Assembly: GCA_019187195.1 (NCBI GenBank)
Contig: JABAQT010000012.1
Coordinates: 17,120 to 55,215 of the forward strand
Direction: 5' to 3'
Length of the DNA: 38,096 nucleotides
Source: Bryobacteraceae bacterium
GTDB lineage: Bacteria; Acidobacteriota; Terriglobia; Bryobacterales; Bryobacteraceae
Of this stretch, positions 8,985 to 16,937 are shown one piece after another. Below the pieces are notes generated by a model that did no database searches, was not told where the DNA came from, and worked only from the letters and a program-made list of their open reading frames with translations. Each line of letters starts with the position of its first letter. Within the stretch, counting starts at the first letter, position 1. Made by a program: the position numbers and the translations under genes.

Positions 8985-9008
8985 CTGTGAGTGTTAGGGA
9001 GTTGGCCT

Positions 9009-9037
9009 TTTACTTGCTCGCGCGTTAAGGGTATCCT
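9009..9037 (+). promoter_or_regulatory. Weak candidate promoter for the repeat-protein gene
   Basis: TTTACT (9009-9014) and TATCCT (9032-9037) are separated by 17 bases and each match four of six sigma70 consensus positions. This would give a 5' leader of about 105 bases. If used, the structured stretch at 8849-8984 would lie upstream of the transcript and could not be its riboswitch. Support is weak. Confidence 0.25.
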
Positions 9038-9151
9038 TGGAGTTTGGTTTACCCGCGCATCCGGCACTCCAGTGCGTCATGACCACATGCGAGCCGCTTA
9101 CCACACCGCGTCCCATCCTGTTGCGCAGAATCTTTCCCGGAGGAGAGTCCA

Positions 9152-12100
9152 TTGAAAGTCAAGAATGCGATCCGTTCGTTGAGCATGTTTGCTCCGTTGA
9201 TGCTGATGCTGGCCGCGCCCGCGTTCGCACAGCTAACGTCCTCGAAGGCGTCTCTTTCCTTTCCTGATTCGGGCAACACGGAGAATCCGTTTGGGCCGCA
9301 ATTCGTTCTCATTTCAACCACCGATAGCACTGGTGTCACTATCGCGGCATCGGTCTCGACGGCATCCGGAGGAGCATGGCTGACGGCCGCTCCAGTGACG
9401 AATACCACGGCGGCTTTCGTTCAGGTTGCAGTGAACACCTCGGGGCTGGCAGCCGGATTCTATCAGGGGACTGTCACCATCACGGCGCCGGGCACTTCGC
9501 TCGCGGCGTTGAATATTCCGGTTCAACTCACGGTTGGCAGCGGATCGAGCGGCGGCGCGTTGACCATCAGCCCGGGGACAGTAAACTTCAGCGTCTCGAC
9601 CGGATCGACGCTACCCACCAGCCAGAGCCTGACCGTATCCTCGGCGGCTCCGGTGACCGTGAGCGCGAGCGCGGTGTCTTTCACGGGCGGCGCCTGGTTG
9701 TCGGTGAGCCCGATGGGCGCCATCGGACCGTCGACATCGTTCACCTATTCGGTGACGGCGAATCCCTTGGGGCTCGCGTCGGGCACATATACGGGGCAGC
9801 TTTCGTTCGCGGTGAGCGGAGGCTCCACGCAAACCGTGGCGGCGACACTGACCGTAGGGTCGGGAGGCGGTGGAGGGGCCCTGACCATCAATCCCAACGC
9901 GGTCTCCTTGAATGCGGCAGTGGGGTCGACAAGTCCTGTTTCACAAGTGCTGTCGGTGAGTTCTTCGTCGCCGGTGACGCTGAGCGCAACGGCATCATCG
10001 AATACCGGTGGCAGTTGGCTGTCGGTGAATCCGGCGGGGCCGGTCGGGCCGTCGACAACATTCTCCTATGTGGTGTACGCGAACCCGGGCGGACTGGCGG
10101 CGGGCACGTACACGGGACAGGTGCTGTTCGCCATCAGCGGTGGGACGACGCAGACTTTGAGCGTAACGCTAACGGTAGGCGCCGGCGGGGGCGGTGGATC
10201 CCTGACGATCAATCCGGGAACGGTTTCGCTCAGTTCGCCGGTGGGATCGACAATTCAGGCCTCGCAGTTGGTGACTGTCAGTTCGCAGGCGGCGGTGACG
10301 TTAAGCACGGCGGTGACGACAAACTCGGGAGGAAGCTGGCTGTCGGTGAGTCCCTCGGGGACGCTGGGTCCGTCCACGTCGTTCAGTTACGTCGTGTTTG
10401 CGAATCCCACCGGGCTGGGGAACGGAACATACACCGGACAGGTCGCCTTCACAATCAGCGGCGGAGCGACGCAGACACTGGGAGTGACGCTTACGATGGG
10501 GACGGGCGGCGGTGGAGGGACGCTGACGATCAACCCGGGCGCGGTGTCGTTGAGCGCGGCGGCGGGGTCGGTGACTCCCGTTTCGCAGACCATCGGTGTG
10601 ACGTCGCCATCGGCGGTGACGTTGAGCACGACGGCGACGACGACCTCGGGAGGGAGCTGGCTGTCGGTGAGCCCGGCGGGTTCGGTGGGACCCGCCACTT
10701 CCTTCGGGTATGTGGTGTACGCCAACCCCGCGGGGCTGACAGCCGCCACCTACACCGGGCAAGTGCTGTTCAACATCAGCGGCGGAGGCGTGCAGGCGCT
10801 GGGAGTTACGCTTACGGTGGGCTCGGGCGGCGGCGGTGGAACACTGACGATCAACCCCGGGTCGTTGACCTTCACCGCGGCGGCGGGATCGACGACGATC
10901 GTCACGCAGGATGTGTCGGTGACGGCGGCGGCGCCCGTGTCGGTGACCGCGACGGCGACGACGAACGCGGGCAGCGGGTGGTTGTCGGTGACCCCGGGCG
11001 GTTTGCTTGGGCCTTCGACGGCTTTCTCCTATATTGTGTACGCGAATCCGGCGGGGCTTGCCGCCGGCACGTATACGGGACAGGTTTCCTTCGCCGTGAG
11101 CGGCGGGAGCACGCAGACGCTGGGAGTGACATTCACGGTGGGGACTGGCGGAGGCGGAAGCCTGACGATCAGCCCGAGCACGGTGGCGCTGACCTCGCCG
11201 GCAGGTTCGACCAATCTGGTGTCACAACTGATTACGGTGACATCGCCCACGGCTGTGACACTGAACACGAGCGCGAGCACGACTTCCGGAAGTAGCTGGC
11301 TTTCGGTGGCTCCGGCGGGAGCGGTCGGGCCCGCTACGTCCTTCGGCTACCTCGTGTATGCCAATCCCGCTGGCTTATCCAATGGGACGTACACCGGCCA
11401 GGTGCAGTTTGCGATCAGCGGCGGAACGACGCAGACCTTGAACGTTACGCTGACGGTGGGGACTGGCGGCGGAGGCGGAGCCCTTACAATCAGCCCGTCC
11501 ACGCTGCCCTTCAGCGCGGCCGCCGGATCAACCTCGATTCTTTCTCAAGCGCTGACGGTCAGCGCTCCCAGCGCGGTGACGGTAACCGCGTCGGCGGTGA
11601 CGAATTCCGGCGGAGCATGGCTGACGGTAAGCCCGGCCGGCACGGCGGGACCGTCGACTTCGTTCTCCTACACGGCCTATGCCAGTCCGTCCGGGCTGGC
11701 GGCGGGCGTCTATACGGGGCAGATCAACTTCGCCGTGAGCGGCGGAGCCACGCAGACAGTAGCGGTGACGCTTACCATCGGTTCCGGCGGCGGAGGCGGG
11801 GGATACTCGGTGAACCCGAACACGCTCACGTTCAACGTGGGGCAGAACGGCGCCGTGCAATCACAGGTCGTGACGTTCACCACGCCGTCCGCGACGCCTT
11901 TCACGGTGACCACGGAGAGCCCGGGCAACTGGCTGGGCACGGACACGCCTTTCGGGACGACGGCTCCGACGGCTCCGATTACGATTACGGCCAATCCACA
12001 GGGATTGAATCAGGGGACCTATACCGGCACCGTGCGGATCAAGGTGCAGAACCAGCCCGACACCACCGTGGCGGTGACGATGGTGGTGGGAAGCGGTGGG

Positions 12101-14746
12101 GGAGGCGGTACGGGTGGCGTGAGCCTGAACCCTTCGTCGCTGACGTTCAGCTACCAGCCCGGAGGCGTGACTCCGGCGGACCAGACGATTACCGTGACCA
12201 CGCCGGCGGCGACCACATTTTCAGCTTTCGCGAACGTGACTTCGGGCGGCTCATGGCTGAGTCTGCTGACGGTGAACGGATCGACGGTGGTGACCGGCAC
12301 GGGCCAGCACCAGGCGAACATCGCCGTTCGCGCCAATCCGGTCGGGCTGCCGGTGGGGATCTATAACGGAAACATCACCATCACGCTGACGGGCTACCTG
12401 ACGCAAACCGTGCCGGTAACGCTGACGGTGGGCAACGTGGCGACGGCGGCCATCGAGCCGGGCCAGCTTTTCTATACATATCAATCCGGAGGATCGAATC
12501 CGCCGGTAAGGCTATTGAAACTGAACACGCTGAACGGGAATCCTTCGTCGTTCACGGCCACCGCCACCACCAACGGCGGAGGCAACTGGCTTACGGTGAC
12601 TCCGGTGACCGGCGCGGCGCCTGGGGTGGTTGCGGTGAGCGTGAACCCGTCGGGGCTCGCTCCGTCCACGTATACCGGCCAGGTGAGCGTGACGTTCAGC
12701 GGGTCGTCCGTGCCGGTTTCCGTGCCGGTGACGCTGGCGGTTTCCTCGACGCCGCTGCTGCGGCTGAACCTGGCCAGCGCGAACTTCAACTACCAGATTC
12801 TCGGGTCGGTGCCGGCAAGCCAGGGTCAGAATATCGACGTCTCGAGCACGGGATCGGCCCTGACGTATGGAGTAACGACGCAGGTGCTGTCTCCTCCAGG
12901 CGGCCAGTGGCTGGGTGTGTCATCGGCTTCGGGCACGACCCCTGCGCAGACGCAGGTGACCATTAACGCCAACGGGCTTTCGACCGGCACTTACACCGGC
13001 ACGGTGTTTTTCGCCGCGCCGGGCCAGGCGCCGGTGGCGCTGCCGGTGACGCTGACCGTCAGTTCGTCTCCGCTGATCAACACGGCGCCCCCGTCGATGA
13101 CGTTCACCTCGGCGGCCGGGACGGCGCCGCCGGCATCGCAGAATCTGCAGGTCAGCGTAACCGGTTCGACGCTTTCCGTCACGCCCACGGCGGTGGTGAT
13201 GAGCGGCGGCAACTGGCTATCGGTTTCGCCCGCTGGCGCGAGCACCATCGGGACCACGGCTTCAACGCTGCAAGTGAGTGTGAATCCGTCCGGGTTGAGC
13301 GAGGGCACGTACCACGGAGCGATCTTGCTGTCGTCAAGCGGCGCCGGAAACAATCCGGTGCTGGTTCCGGTGACCTACACGGTGGGCAGCGCGAACGCGA
13401 CAGTGACCGTGACCCCGCAGCAGCTTTCGTTCACTCAGGTGCAGGGCGGGCCGGCTCCGCCGCCGCAGACGCTGAACATCGCCAGTTCGGGCGGCCCTGT
13501 CAGCTTCAGTCTGGCCGCGGCCACGTCGACGGGCGTGGGGTGGCTGAGCGTGGCATCGACTTCGGGGGTCACGCCGGGATCGACGCAGGTGTCGGTGAAC
13601 GCCTCCTCGCTGGCCCTGGGCACGTATCAGGGGTTCATCATCGTCACGGCGACGGGGGCGGCCAACCCGCAGCAGACTATCCCCGTGCAGGTGACCGTGG
13701 TAACGGCTCCCTCGATTACCGCCTCCCCCACCACGCTGACGTTCAACGCTTCGACGGCGGGCGCGCAGGTGGCTCCGCAGACCATTACATTGAGTTCGAG
13801 CGGTACGAACCTCAACTACAGCGCCGCGGCGACGGTGAATAATTTCCCGTCGCAGTGGCTGACGGTGACTCCGACCACCGGAGTCACACCGGCGACGCTC
13901 TCGGTATCCGTGAACCTGGCGGGTTTGCAGCCCGGGACATATACGGGGAATATTCAAGTGAACGTCGGGCTTACAAACCCGATTGTGATTCCCGTGACGC
14001 TCAACTACCGGACGGTGGTTCCGGCGGCCATTACGGCCATTACAAACGCCGCAAGCTTCCTGCCCACGGCGGTGTCTCCGGGCATGATTGTGGCGATCTT
14101 CGGAAACAACCTGGGTCCGCAGAACATCGTGACGGCGCAACTGACGCCGGCCGGCACGCTGGCGACGGCGCTGTCGAACGTCAGGGTGCTGTTCGACGGC
14201 ATTCCATCGCCGCTGGTGTTTGTGAGGTCCGACGTGGTGGCGGCGGTTGTGCCGTACGCCGTGGCGGGGCGGGCGAGCGTGAAGGCGGTGGTGGAATACC
14301 AGGGGGTGCAGAGCCCGAGCGTGGATGTGCGGGTGGTGGATACGGCGCCGGCCGTCTTCACGACGAACCAGCAGGGGACCGGGCAGGCGGCGCTATACAA
14401 CAACACGGATCCGGTTCCGAACAGCGCCAACAATCCGGTTTCGCGCGGCGGCAACAACTACGCGACGCTGTTCATCACGGGTGAGGGTCAGACCTCGCCG
14501 GCGGGGATCGACGGTGTGATTGCGTCGGCCAACCTGCTGCGGAGACCCCTCAGCAACGTTAGAGTGCTGGTGGGAGGCGTGGAGGCGACGGTGATCTACG
14601 CCGGATCGGTGCCGACGGTGGTGCTGGGCGAGGCGCAGGTGTCGTTCTTCATTCCGGCCAACGCGCCGGTGGGCGCGGCGGTTCCGGTGCAGGTGATTGT
14701 GGGCCAGGGAGCTTCACAATCCGGAGTAACGATGGCGATTCGCTAA
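9152..14746 (+). CDS. Giant secreted BACON-like repeat protein with TIGR03437 C-terminus
   Basis: An 1864-residue exported protein starting at TTG with a strong CGGAGGAGAG ribosome-binding site (9138-9147). Residues 1-27 form a signal peptide (basic start, then SMFAPLMLMLAAPAFA). About 15 beta-sandwich repeats of 103-109 residues follow, starting near residues 28, 135, 243, 349, 455, 563, 669, 775, 883, 989, 1098, 1202, 1307, 1416 and 1519. Each carries a WLSV/WLTV core, an ANPxGLxxGTYTGQ turn and a TQTLxVTLTVG strand, resembling BACON domains, which often bind carbohydrate or mucin. Most linkers between repeats 2 and 10 are glycine runs (GSGGGGG). Residues about 1622-1864 match TIGR03437 (ITNAASFLPTAVSPGMIVAI onward). 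No membrane anchor or sortase signal is seen. A cell-surface or extracellular adhesive role is inferred. Confidence 0.85.
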   Translation: MKVKNAIRSLSMFAPLMLMLAAPAFAQLTSSKASLSFPDSGNTENPFGPQFVLISTTDSTGVTIAASVSTASGGAWLTAAPVTNTTAAFVQVAVNTSGLAAGFYQGTVTITAPGTSLAALNIPVQLTVGSGSSGGALTISPGTVNFSVSTGSTLPTSQSLTVSSAAPVTVSASAVSFTGGAWLSVSPMGAIGPSTSFTYSVTANPLGLASGTYTGQLSFAVSGGSTQTVAATLTVGSGGGGGALTINPNAVSLNAAVGSTSPVSQVLSVSSSSPVTLSATASSNTGGSWLSVNPAGPVGPSTTFSYVVYANPGGLAAGTYTGQVLFAISGGTTQTLSVTLTVGAGGGGGSLTINPGTVSLSSPVGSTIQASQLVTVSSQAAVTLSTAVTTNSGGSWLSVSPSGTLGPSTSFSYVVFANPTGLGNGTYTGQVAFTISGGATQTLGVTLTMGTGGGGGTLTINPGAVSLSAAAGSVTPVSQTIGVTSPSAVTLSTTATTTSGGSWLSVSPAGSVGPATSFGYVVYANPAGLTAATYTGQVLFNISGGGVQALGVTLTVGSGGGGGTLTINPGSLTFTAAAGSTTIVTQDVSVTAAAPVSVTATATTNAGSGWLSVTPGGLLGPSTAFSYIVYANPAGLAAGTYTGQVSFAVSGGSTQTLGVTFTVGTGGGGSLTISPSTVALTSPAGSTNLVSQLITVTSPTAVTLNTSASTTSGSSWLSVAPAGAVGPATSFGYLVYANPAGLSNGTYTGQVQFAISGGTTQTLNVTLTVGTGGGGGALTISPSTLPFSAAAGSTSILSQALTVSAPSAVTVTASAVTNSGGAWLTVSPAGTAGPSTSFSYTAYASPSGLAAGVYTGQINFAVSGGATQTVAVTLTIGSGGGGGGYSVNPNTLTFNVGQNGAVQSQVVTFTTPSATPFTVTTESPGNWLGTDTPFGTTAPTAPITITANPQGLNQGTYTGTVRIKVQNQPDTTVAVTMVVGSGGGGGTGGVSLNPSSLTFSYQPGGVTPADQTITVTTPAATTFSAFANVTSGGSWLSLLTVNGSTVVTGTGQHQANIAVRANPVGLPVGIYNGNITITLTGYLTQTVPVTLTVGNVATAAIEPGQLFYTYQSGGSNPPVRLLKLNTLNGNPSSFTATATTNGGGNWLTVTPVTGAAPGVVAVSVNPSGLAPSTYTGQVSVTFSGSSVPVSVPVTLAVSSTPLLRLNLASANFNYQILGSVPASQGQNIDVSSTGSALTYGVTTQVLSPPGGQWLGVSSASGTTPAQTQVTINANGLSTGTYTGTVFFAAPGQAPVALPVTLTVSSSPLINTAPPSMTFTSAAGTAPPASQNLQVSVTGSTLSVTPTAVVMSGGNWLSVSPAGASTIGTTASTLQVSVNPSGLSEGTYHGAILLSSSGAGNNPVLVPVTYTVGSANATVTVTPQQLSFTQVQGGPAPPPQTLNIASSGGPVSFSLAAATSTGVGWLSVASTSGVTPGSTQVSVNASSLALGTYQGFIIVTATGAANPQQTIPVQVTVVTAPSITASPTTLTFNASTAGAQVAPQTITLSSSGTNLNYSAAATVNNFPSQWLTVTPTTGVTPATLSVSVNLAGLQPGTYTGNIQVNVGLTNPIVIPVTLNYRTVVPAAITAITNAASFLPTAVSPGMIVAIFGNNLGPQNIVTAQLTPAGTLATALSNVRVLFDGIPSPLVFVRSDVVAAVVPYAVAGRASVKAVVEYQGVQSPSVDVRVVDTAPAVFTTNQQGTGQAALYNNTDPVPNSANNPVSRGGNNYATLFITGEGQTSPAGIDGVIASANLLRRPLSNVRVLVGGVEATVIYAGSVPTVVLGEAQVSFFIPANAPVGAAVPVQVIVGQGASQSGVTMAIR
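9553..11800 (+). repeat. Seven tandem ~320-bp coding repeats with poly-Gly linkers
   Basis: Seven consecutive units start near 9553, 9880, 10198, 10516, 10840, 11158 and 11476. They stay similar at DNA level, unlike the more diverged units after 11800. Each begins with a G/C-rich glycine linker and a TGACGATCA-like stretch encoding LTINP or LTISP. This suggests fairly recent unit duplication or gene conversion, and the copy number may vary among strains. Confidence 0.75.
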
Positions 14747-14761
14747 TGGAAGCGGGAAGGG

Positions 14762-14784
14762 CCGGGAGGCGATCCCGGTTCCTC
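14762..14784. terminator. Hairpin between convergent genes
   Basis: CCGGGA (14762-14767) and TCCCGG (14773-14778) form a perfect 6-bp stem with loop GGCGA, followed by TTCCTCCCCC rather than a pure T run. It sits in the 51-base gap between the giant repeat gene and the convergent DUF3467 gene, the expected place for a terminator serving one or both. Confidence 0.45.
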
Positions 14785-14797
14785 CCCCAGGAGAAGC

Positions 14798-15103
14798 TTA
14801 TTGCAGAAAGCCGCCCGAGGCGGATCCGGCGGAGGGTTCAAGGCGGATCTCTCCGAAGGCTCCTTCGTATTCCTTGATGTTCTGCAGGAGGACGTTCAGC
14901 AGGGCTTTGGCCTGCTGGGGGCTGAGATAGACGCCTTGAAAGTTGTGGATGGTGACGCTGTCCTGGCTGGTCTGCTGGACGATGCCGAACATGAGAAAGA
15001 AATCCCAGAGATTGGCGCGAACCTGGACGCTGTTGGCGTAACTCTCGCGATAGTCCGGACGCTGCACGAGGTCAATCTTGGGAGGTTGAGGTGATTGAGA
15101 CAT
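14798..15103 (-). CDS. DUF3467 domain protein
   Basis: A 101-residue protein matching DUF3467 (VRANLWDFFLMFG, then LSPQQAKALLNVLLQNIKEY, then FGEIRL). I chose the ATG at 15101-15103, giving MSQSPQPPKIDL, because AAAGGA lies just upstream, although the spacing is short; an in-frame ATG at 15139 would add 12 residues. The family is small, widespread and functionally uncharacterised. Members often occur as single genes, and nothing nearby gives a clear partner. It converges on the giant repeat gene and is the most downstream minus-strand gene of this block. Confidence 0.8.
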   Translation of the reverse strand: MSQSPQPPKIDLVQRPDYRESYANSVQVRANLWDFFLMFGIVQQTSQDSVTIHNFQGVYLSPQQAKALLNVLLQNIKEYEGAFGEIRLEPSAGSASGGFLQ

Positions 15104-15205
15104 AAATCCTTTAGATGGCTGCCAGGAGCGGGACATCACGAGTCTAGCACCAACGCCGCGGGCTTAGCGAGCGGAGCAGGAGGAAGGCAGACCGCCGGTT
15201 ACAAA

Positions 15206-15574
15206 CTATGACTCGCTCTCGCGCACATGCCAGCAGACGCCGCCCGGGTCGATAATGTGGATCTCCCTGCCCCAGGGGAAGTCCGTGGGCGCGAGGAACC
15301 TGACGCCGGGAAACCGGGCGGCCACAACATCGGATTTCAGTTCCGTCCAATAGGCATCGAGGTTCTCTACTTCGAAGTTGATCATCTGGTTGCTTTGCCA
15401 CTCCGGAACGTCGATATCCAGAAGGATGAAATAGGCGCCGCCGAAGCGGAGGCCGGCGAAACCCTCCTGGCGCCAGACCTGTTGAAAGCCGAGGGCCTCA
15501 TAGAACTCGAGCGAACGCTCGAAGTTGGGGCCGGAGGGAACGAACGGGTAGAGGGTGGTGGCTTGGGTATTCAT
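15206..15574 (-). CDS. VOC/glyoxalase-superfamily protein
   Basis: A 122-residue single-domain vicinal-oxygen-chelate protein of the bleomycin-resistance/glyoxalase type. Visible features are the opening PFVPSGPNFERSLEFYEALG (beta-strand, then the helix with FYxxLGF), GGAYFILLDI in the middle and the closing strand WGREIHIIDPGGVCWHVRE. Metal-ligand residues at the classic positions are only partly kept (Glu in GREIHIIDP), so it may be a binding protein rather than an enzyme. It lies about 100 bases downstream of the TPR gene in the same direction and about 100 bases upstream of DUF3467. Substrate unknown. Confidence 0.8.
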   Translation of the reverse strand: MNTQATTLYPFVPSGPNFERSLEFYEALGFQQVWRQEGFAGLRFGGAYFILLDIDVPEWQSNQMINFEVENLDAYWTELKSDVVAARFPGVRFLAPTDFPWGREIHIIDPGGVCWHVRESES

Positions 15575-15677
15575 GAGGACGATTCCCTGGAGGCGTTCCG
15601 CGGCTCATGGCGATCCGGGTGCGCCCGAAGCGTATCCCGGCCGCCGGGCATGGTGACTCGCATGGAGGCTATCGAGG

Positions 15678-16178
15678 CTATTCGCTCGTGACCGGTTCGG
15701 GAACCTCGCGCGGGCGGGGTTGCAGTTCGGGATGGTTCATCAGCAACCGGGCGCAGGTGTTCCAGCGAAGAATGGGGTCGTCGTTGCCGTGGGCGCGGAG
15801 CGATTCGGCCATCTCGAAGCATTCCATGGCGAGGTGGAGATGATCGTAGACGGTGTGAGAAGAGCCCGGCCGGCCGCGCTTCATGATGGCTTTGGCGGCG
15901 CGTTCGTGGATGAGCCCGGCGTAGTAGGCGCGGTCATACTCGGCCGTCAGGCGCGGCAGGACATCGCGGGCGCGCAGCGGGCTCATCCCTTCATCGATCT
16001 GATCGGAGCGGGAAAGCAGGAGCAGGACAAGAGCCGCCTGGTTGTCGGGATCAGCCTGGAGGATATCGAGGCAGATGCTTTCCGCTTCGGCGGGTTCGTT
16101 CAGGTTGCGGTAGCGGTGCACCTTTTCGATGGCCGCGGGGATTGCGTCAACCGAGATCGGTTTCAACTGAAAAGACAT
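15678..16178 (-). CDS. TPR-like protein downstream of sdhB
   Basis: A 166-residue helical protein with one clear tetratricopeptide pair (residues about 12-60: AIEKVHRYRNLNEPAEAESI, then ILQADPDNQAALVLLLLSR) and a more divergent helical second half (YYAGLIHERAAKAI, HLHLAMECFEMAESLRA). The ATG lies four bases after the sdhB stop, with GGAGGTGA overlapping the end of sdhB. It is therefore almost certainly cotranscribed and possibly coupled with succinate dehydrogenase. No signal peptide or membrane segment is seen, so it is cytoplasmic. A role in assembly of the complex is a guess from position only. Confidence 0.75.
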   Translation of the reverse strand: MSFQLKPISVDAIPAAIEKVHRYRNLNEPAEAESICLDILQADPDNQAALVLLLLSRSDQIDEGMSPLRARDVLPRLTAEYDRAYYAGLIHERAAKAIMKRGRPGSSHTVYDHLHLAMECFEMAESLRAHGNDDPILRWNTCARLLMNHPELQPRPREVPEPVTSE

Positions 16179-16181
16179 TGG

Positions 16182-16937
16182 TCAGTCACCTCCGGATCCT
16201 GTGATCGCGCGAAAGATTCTCTTTATTGGATCATAATAGCGGTCGACGACACGCTCCTTGAGCGGGATGATGGCGTTGTCGGTGATGGCGATGGATTCGG
16301 GACAGACTTTCGTACAGCACTTGGTGATGTTGCAATAGCCGATGCCCAGGTCGTTCTTGAGATCGGGAAGCCGGTCCGCCGTATCGGCGGGATGCATCTC
16401 GAGGGCGGCCGAGTAGACAAGGAATCGCGGTCCGATGAAATCCGGGTGGAGGCCGTGCTCGCGCAGGACATGGCAGACGTCCTGGCAGAGGTAGCACTCG
16501 ATGCACTTGCGGAACTCCTGCACGCGGTCGATGTCGTCCTGTTCCATGCTCCAGGTGCCGTCGGGATTGTCGGGCTTGCGCGGCTGGTATTTCCGGATCT
16601 TCTTCTTGACATCGTAATTCCAACTCACATCGGTGACCAGGTCGCGCAGATGGGGAAACGCGCGCAGGGGTTCGATGGTGATGGGTTTGTCCGCGGGCAG
16701 GTCACTCATGCGCGTCATGCACATCAGACGAGGCTTGCCGTTCACTTCCGCCGAGCAGGAACCGCACTTGCCGGCCTTGCAGTTCCAGCGGCAGGCGAGG
16801 TCATTCGCCTGCGTCGCCTGAATCCTGTGCACGGCATCGAGAACCACCATCCCGGAGCTGATTTCCGTGGTATAGTCGCGCAGTTGCCCGGCTCCTTTCT
16901 CGCCGCGCCAGATGCGAAAGGTGACTTGGGTGCTCAT
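16182..16937 (-). CDS. sdhB: Succinate dehydrogenase iron-sulfur subunit (Sdh1 type)
   Basis: The 251-residue electron-transfer subunit of complex II, passing electrons from SdhA FAD to the membrane subunit. All three cluster motifs are visible: the [2Fe-2S] plant-type loop CRWNCKAGKCGSC with a later Cys in PRLMC, the [4Fe-4S] motif CIECYLCQDVC (around 142-152), and the [3Fe-4S] motif CNITKCCTKVCP (around 202-213). The start ATG overlaps the sdhA stop as ATGA. Length and order resemble the mycobacterial Sdh1 operon (cytochrome b, SdhA, SdhB). Sequence alone does not separate succinate oxidation from fumarate reduction with certainty; the aerobic Sdh1 role is the more likely. Confidence 0.93.
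   Translation of the reverse strand: MSTQVTFRIWRGEKGAGQLRDYTTEISSGMVVLDAVHRIQATQANDLACRWNCKAGKCGSCSAEVNGKPRLMCMTRMSDLPADKPITIEPLRAFPHLRDLVTDVSWNYDVKKKIRKYQPRKPDNPDGTWSMEQDDIDRVQEFRKCIECYLCQDVCHVLREHGLHPDFIGPRFLVYSAALEMHPADTADRLPDLKNDLGIGYCNITKCCTKVCPESIAITDNAIIPLKERVVDRYYDPIKRIFRAITGSGGD

Noticed and set aside
8912..8990. Clear c-di-GMP-I riboswitch
   Set aside because: GGGCAA and GACGCA occur in the right order, but the P2 stem between them cannot be drawn and the tetraloop receptor is missing, so only a low-confidence structured stretch is reported.
9376..11295. 639-codon alternate-frame reading of the repeat protein
   Set aside because: It exists only because the repeats have a uniform period and few stops; the product is a low-complexity Gly/Arg/Asp sequence with no own start signal.
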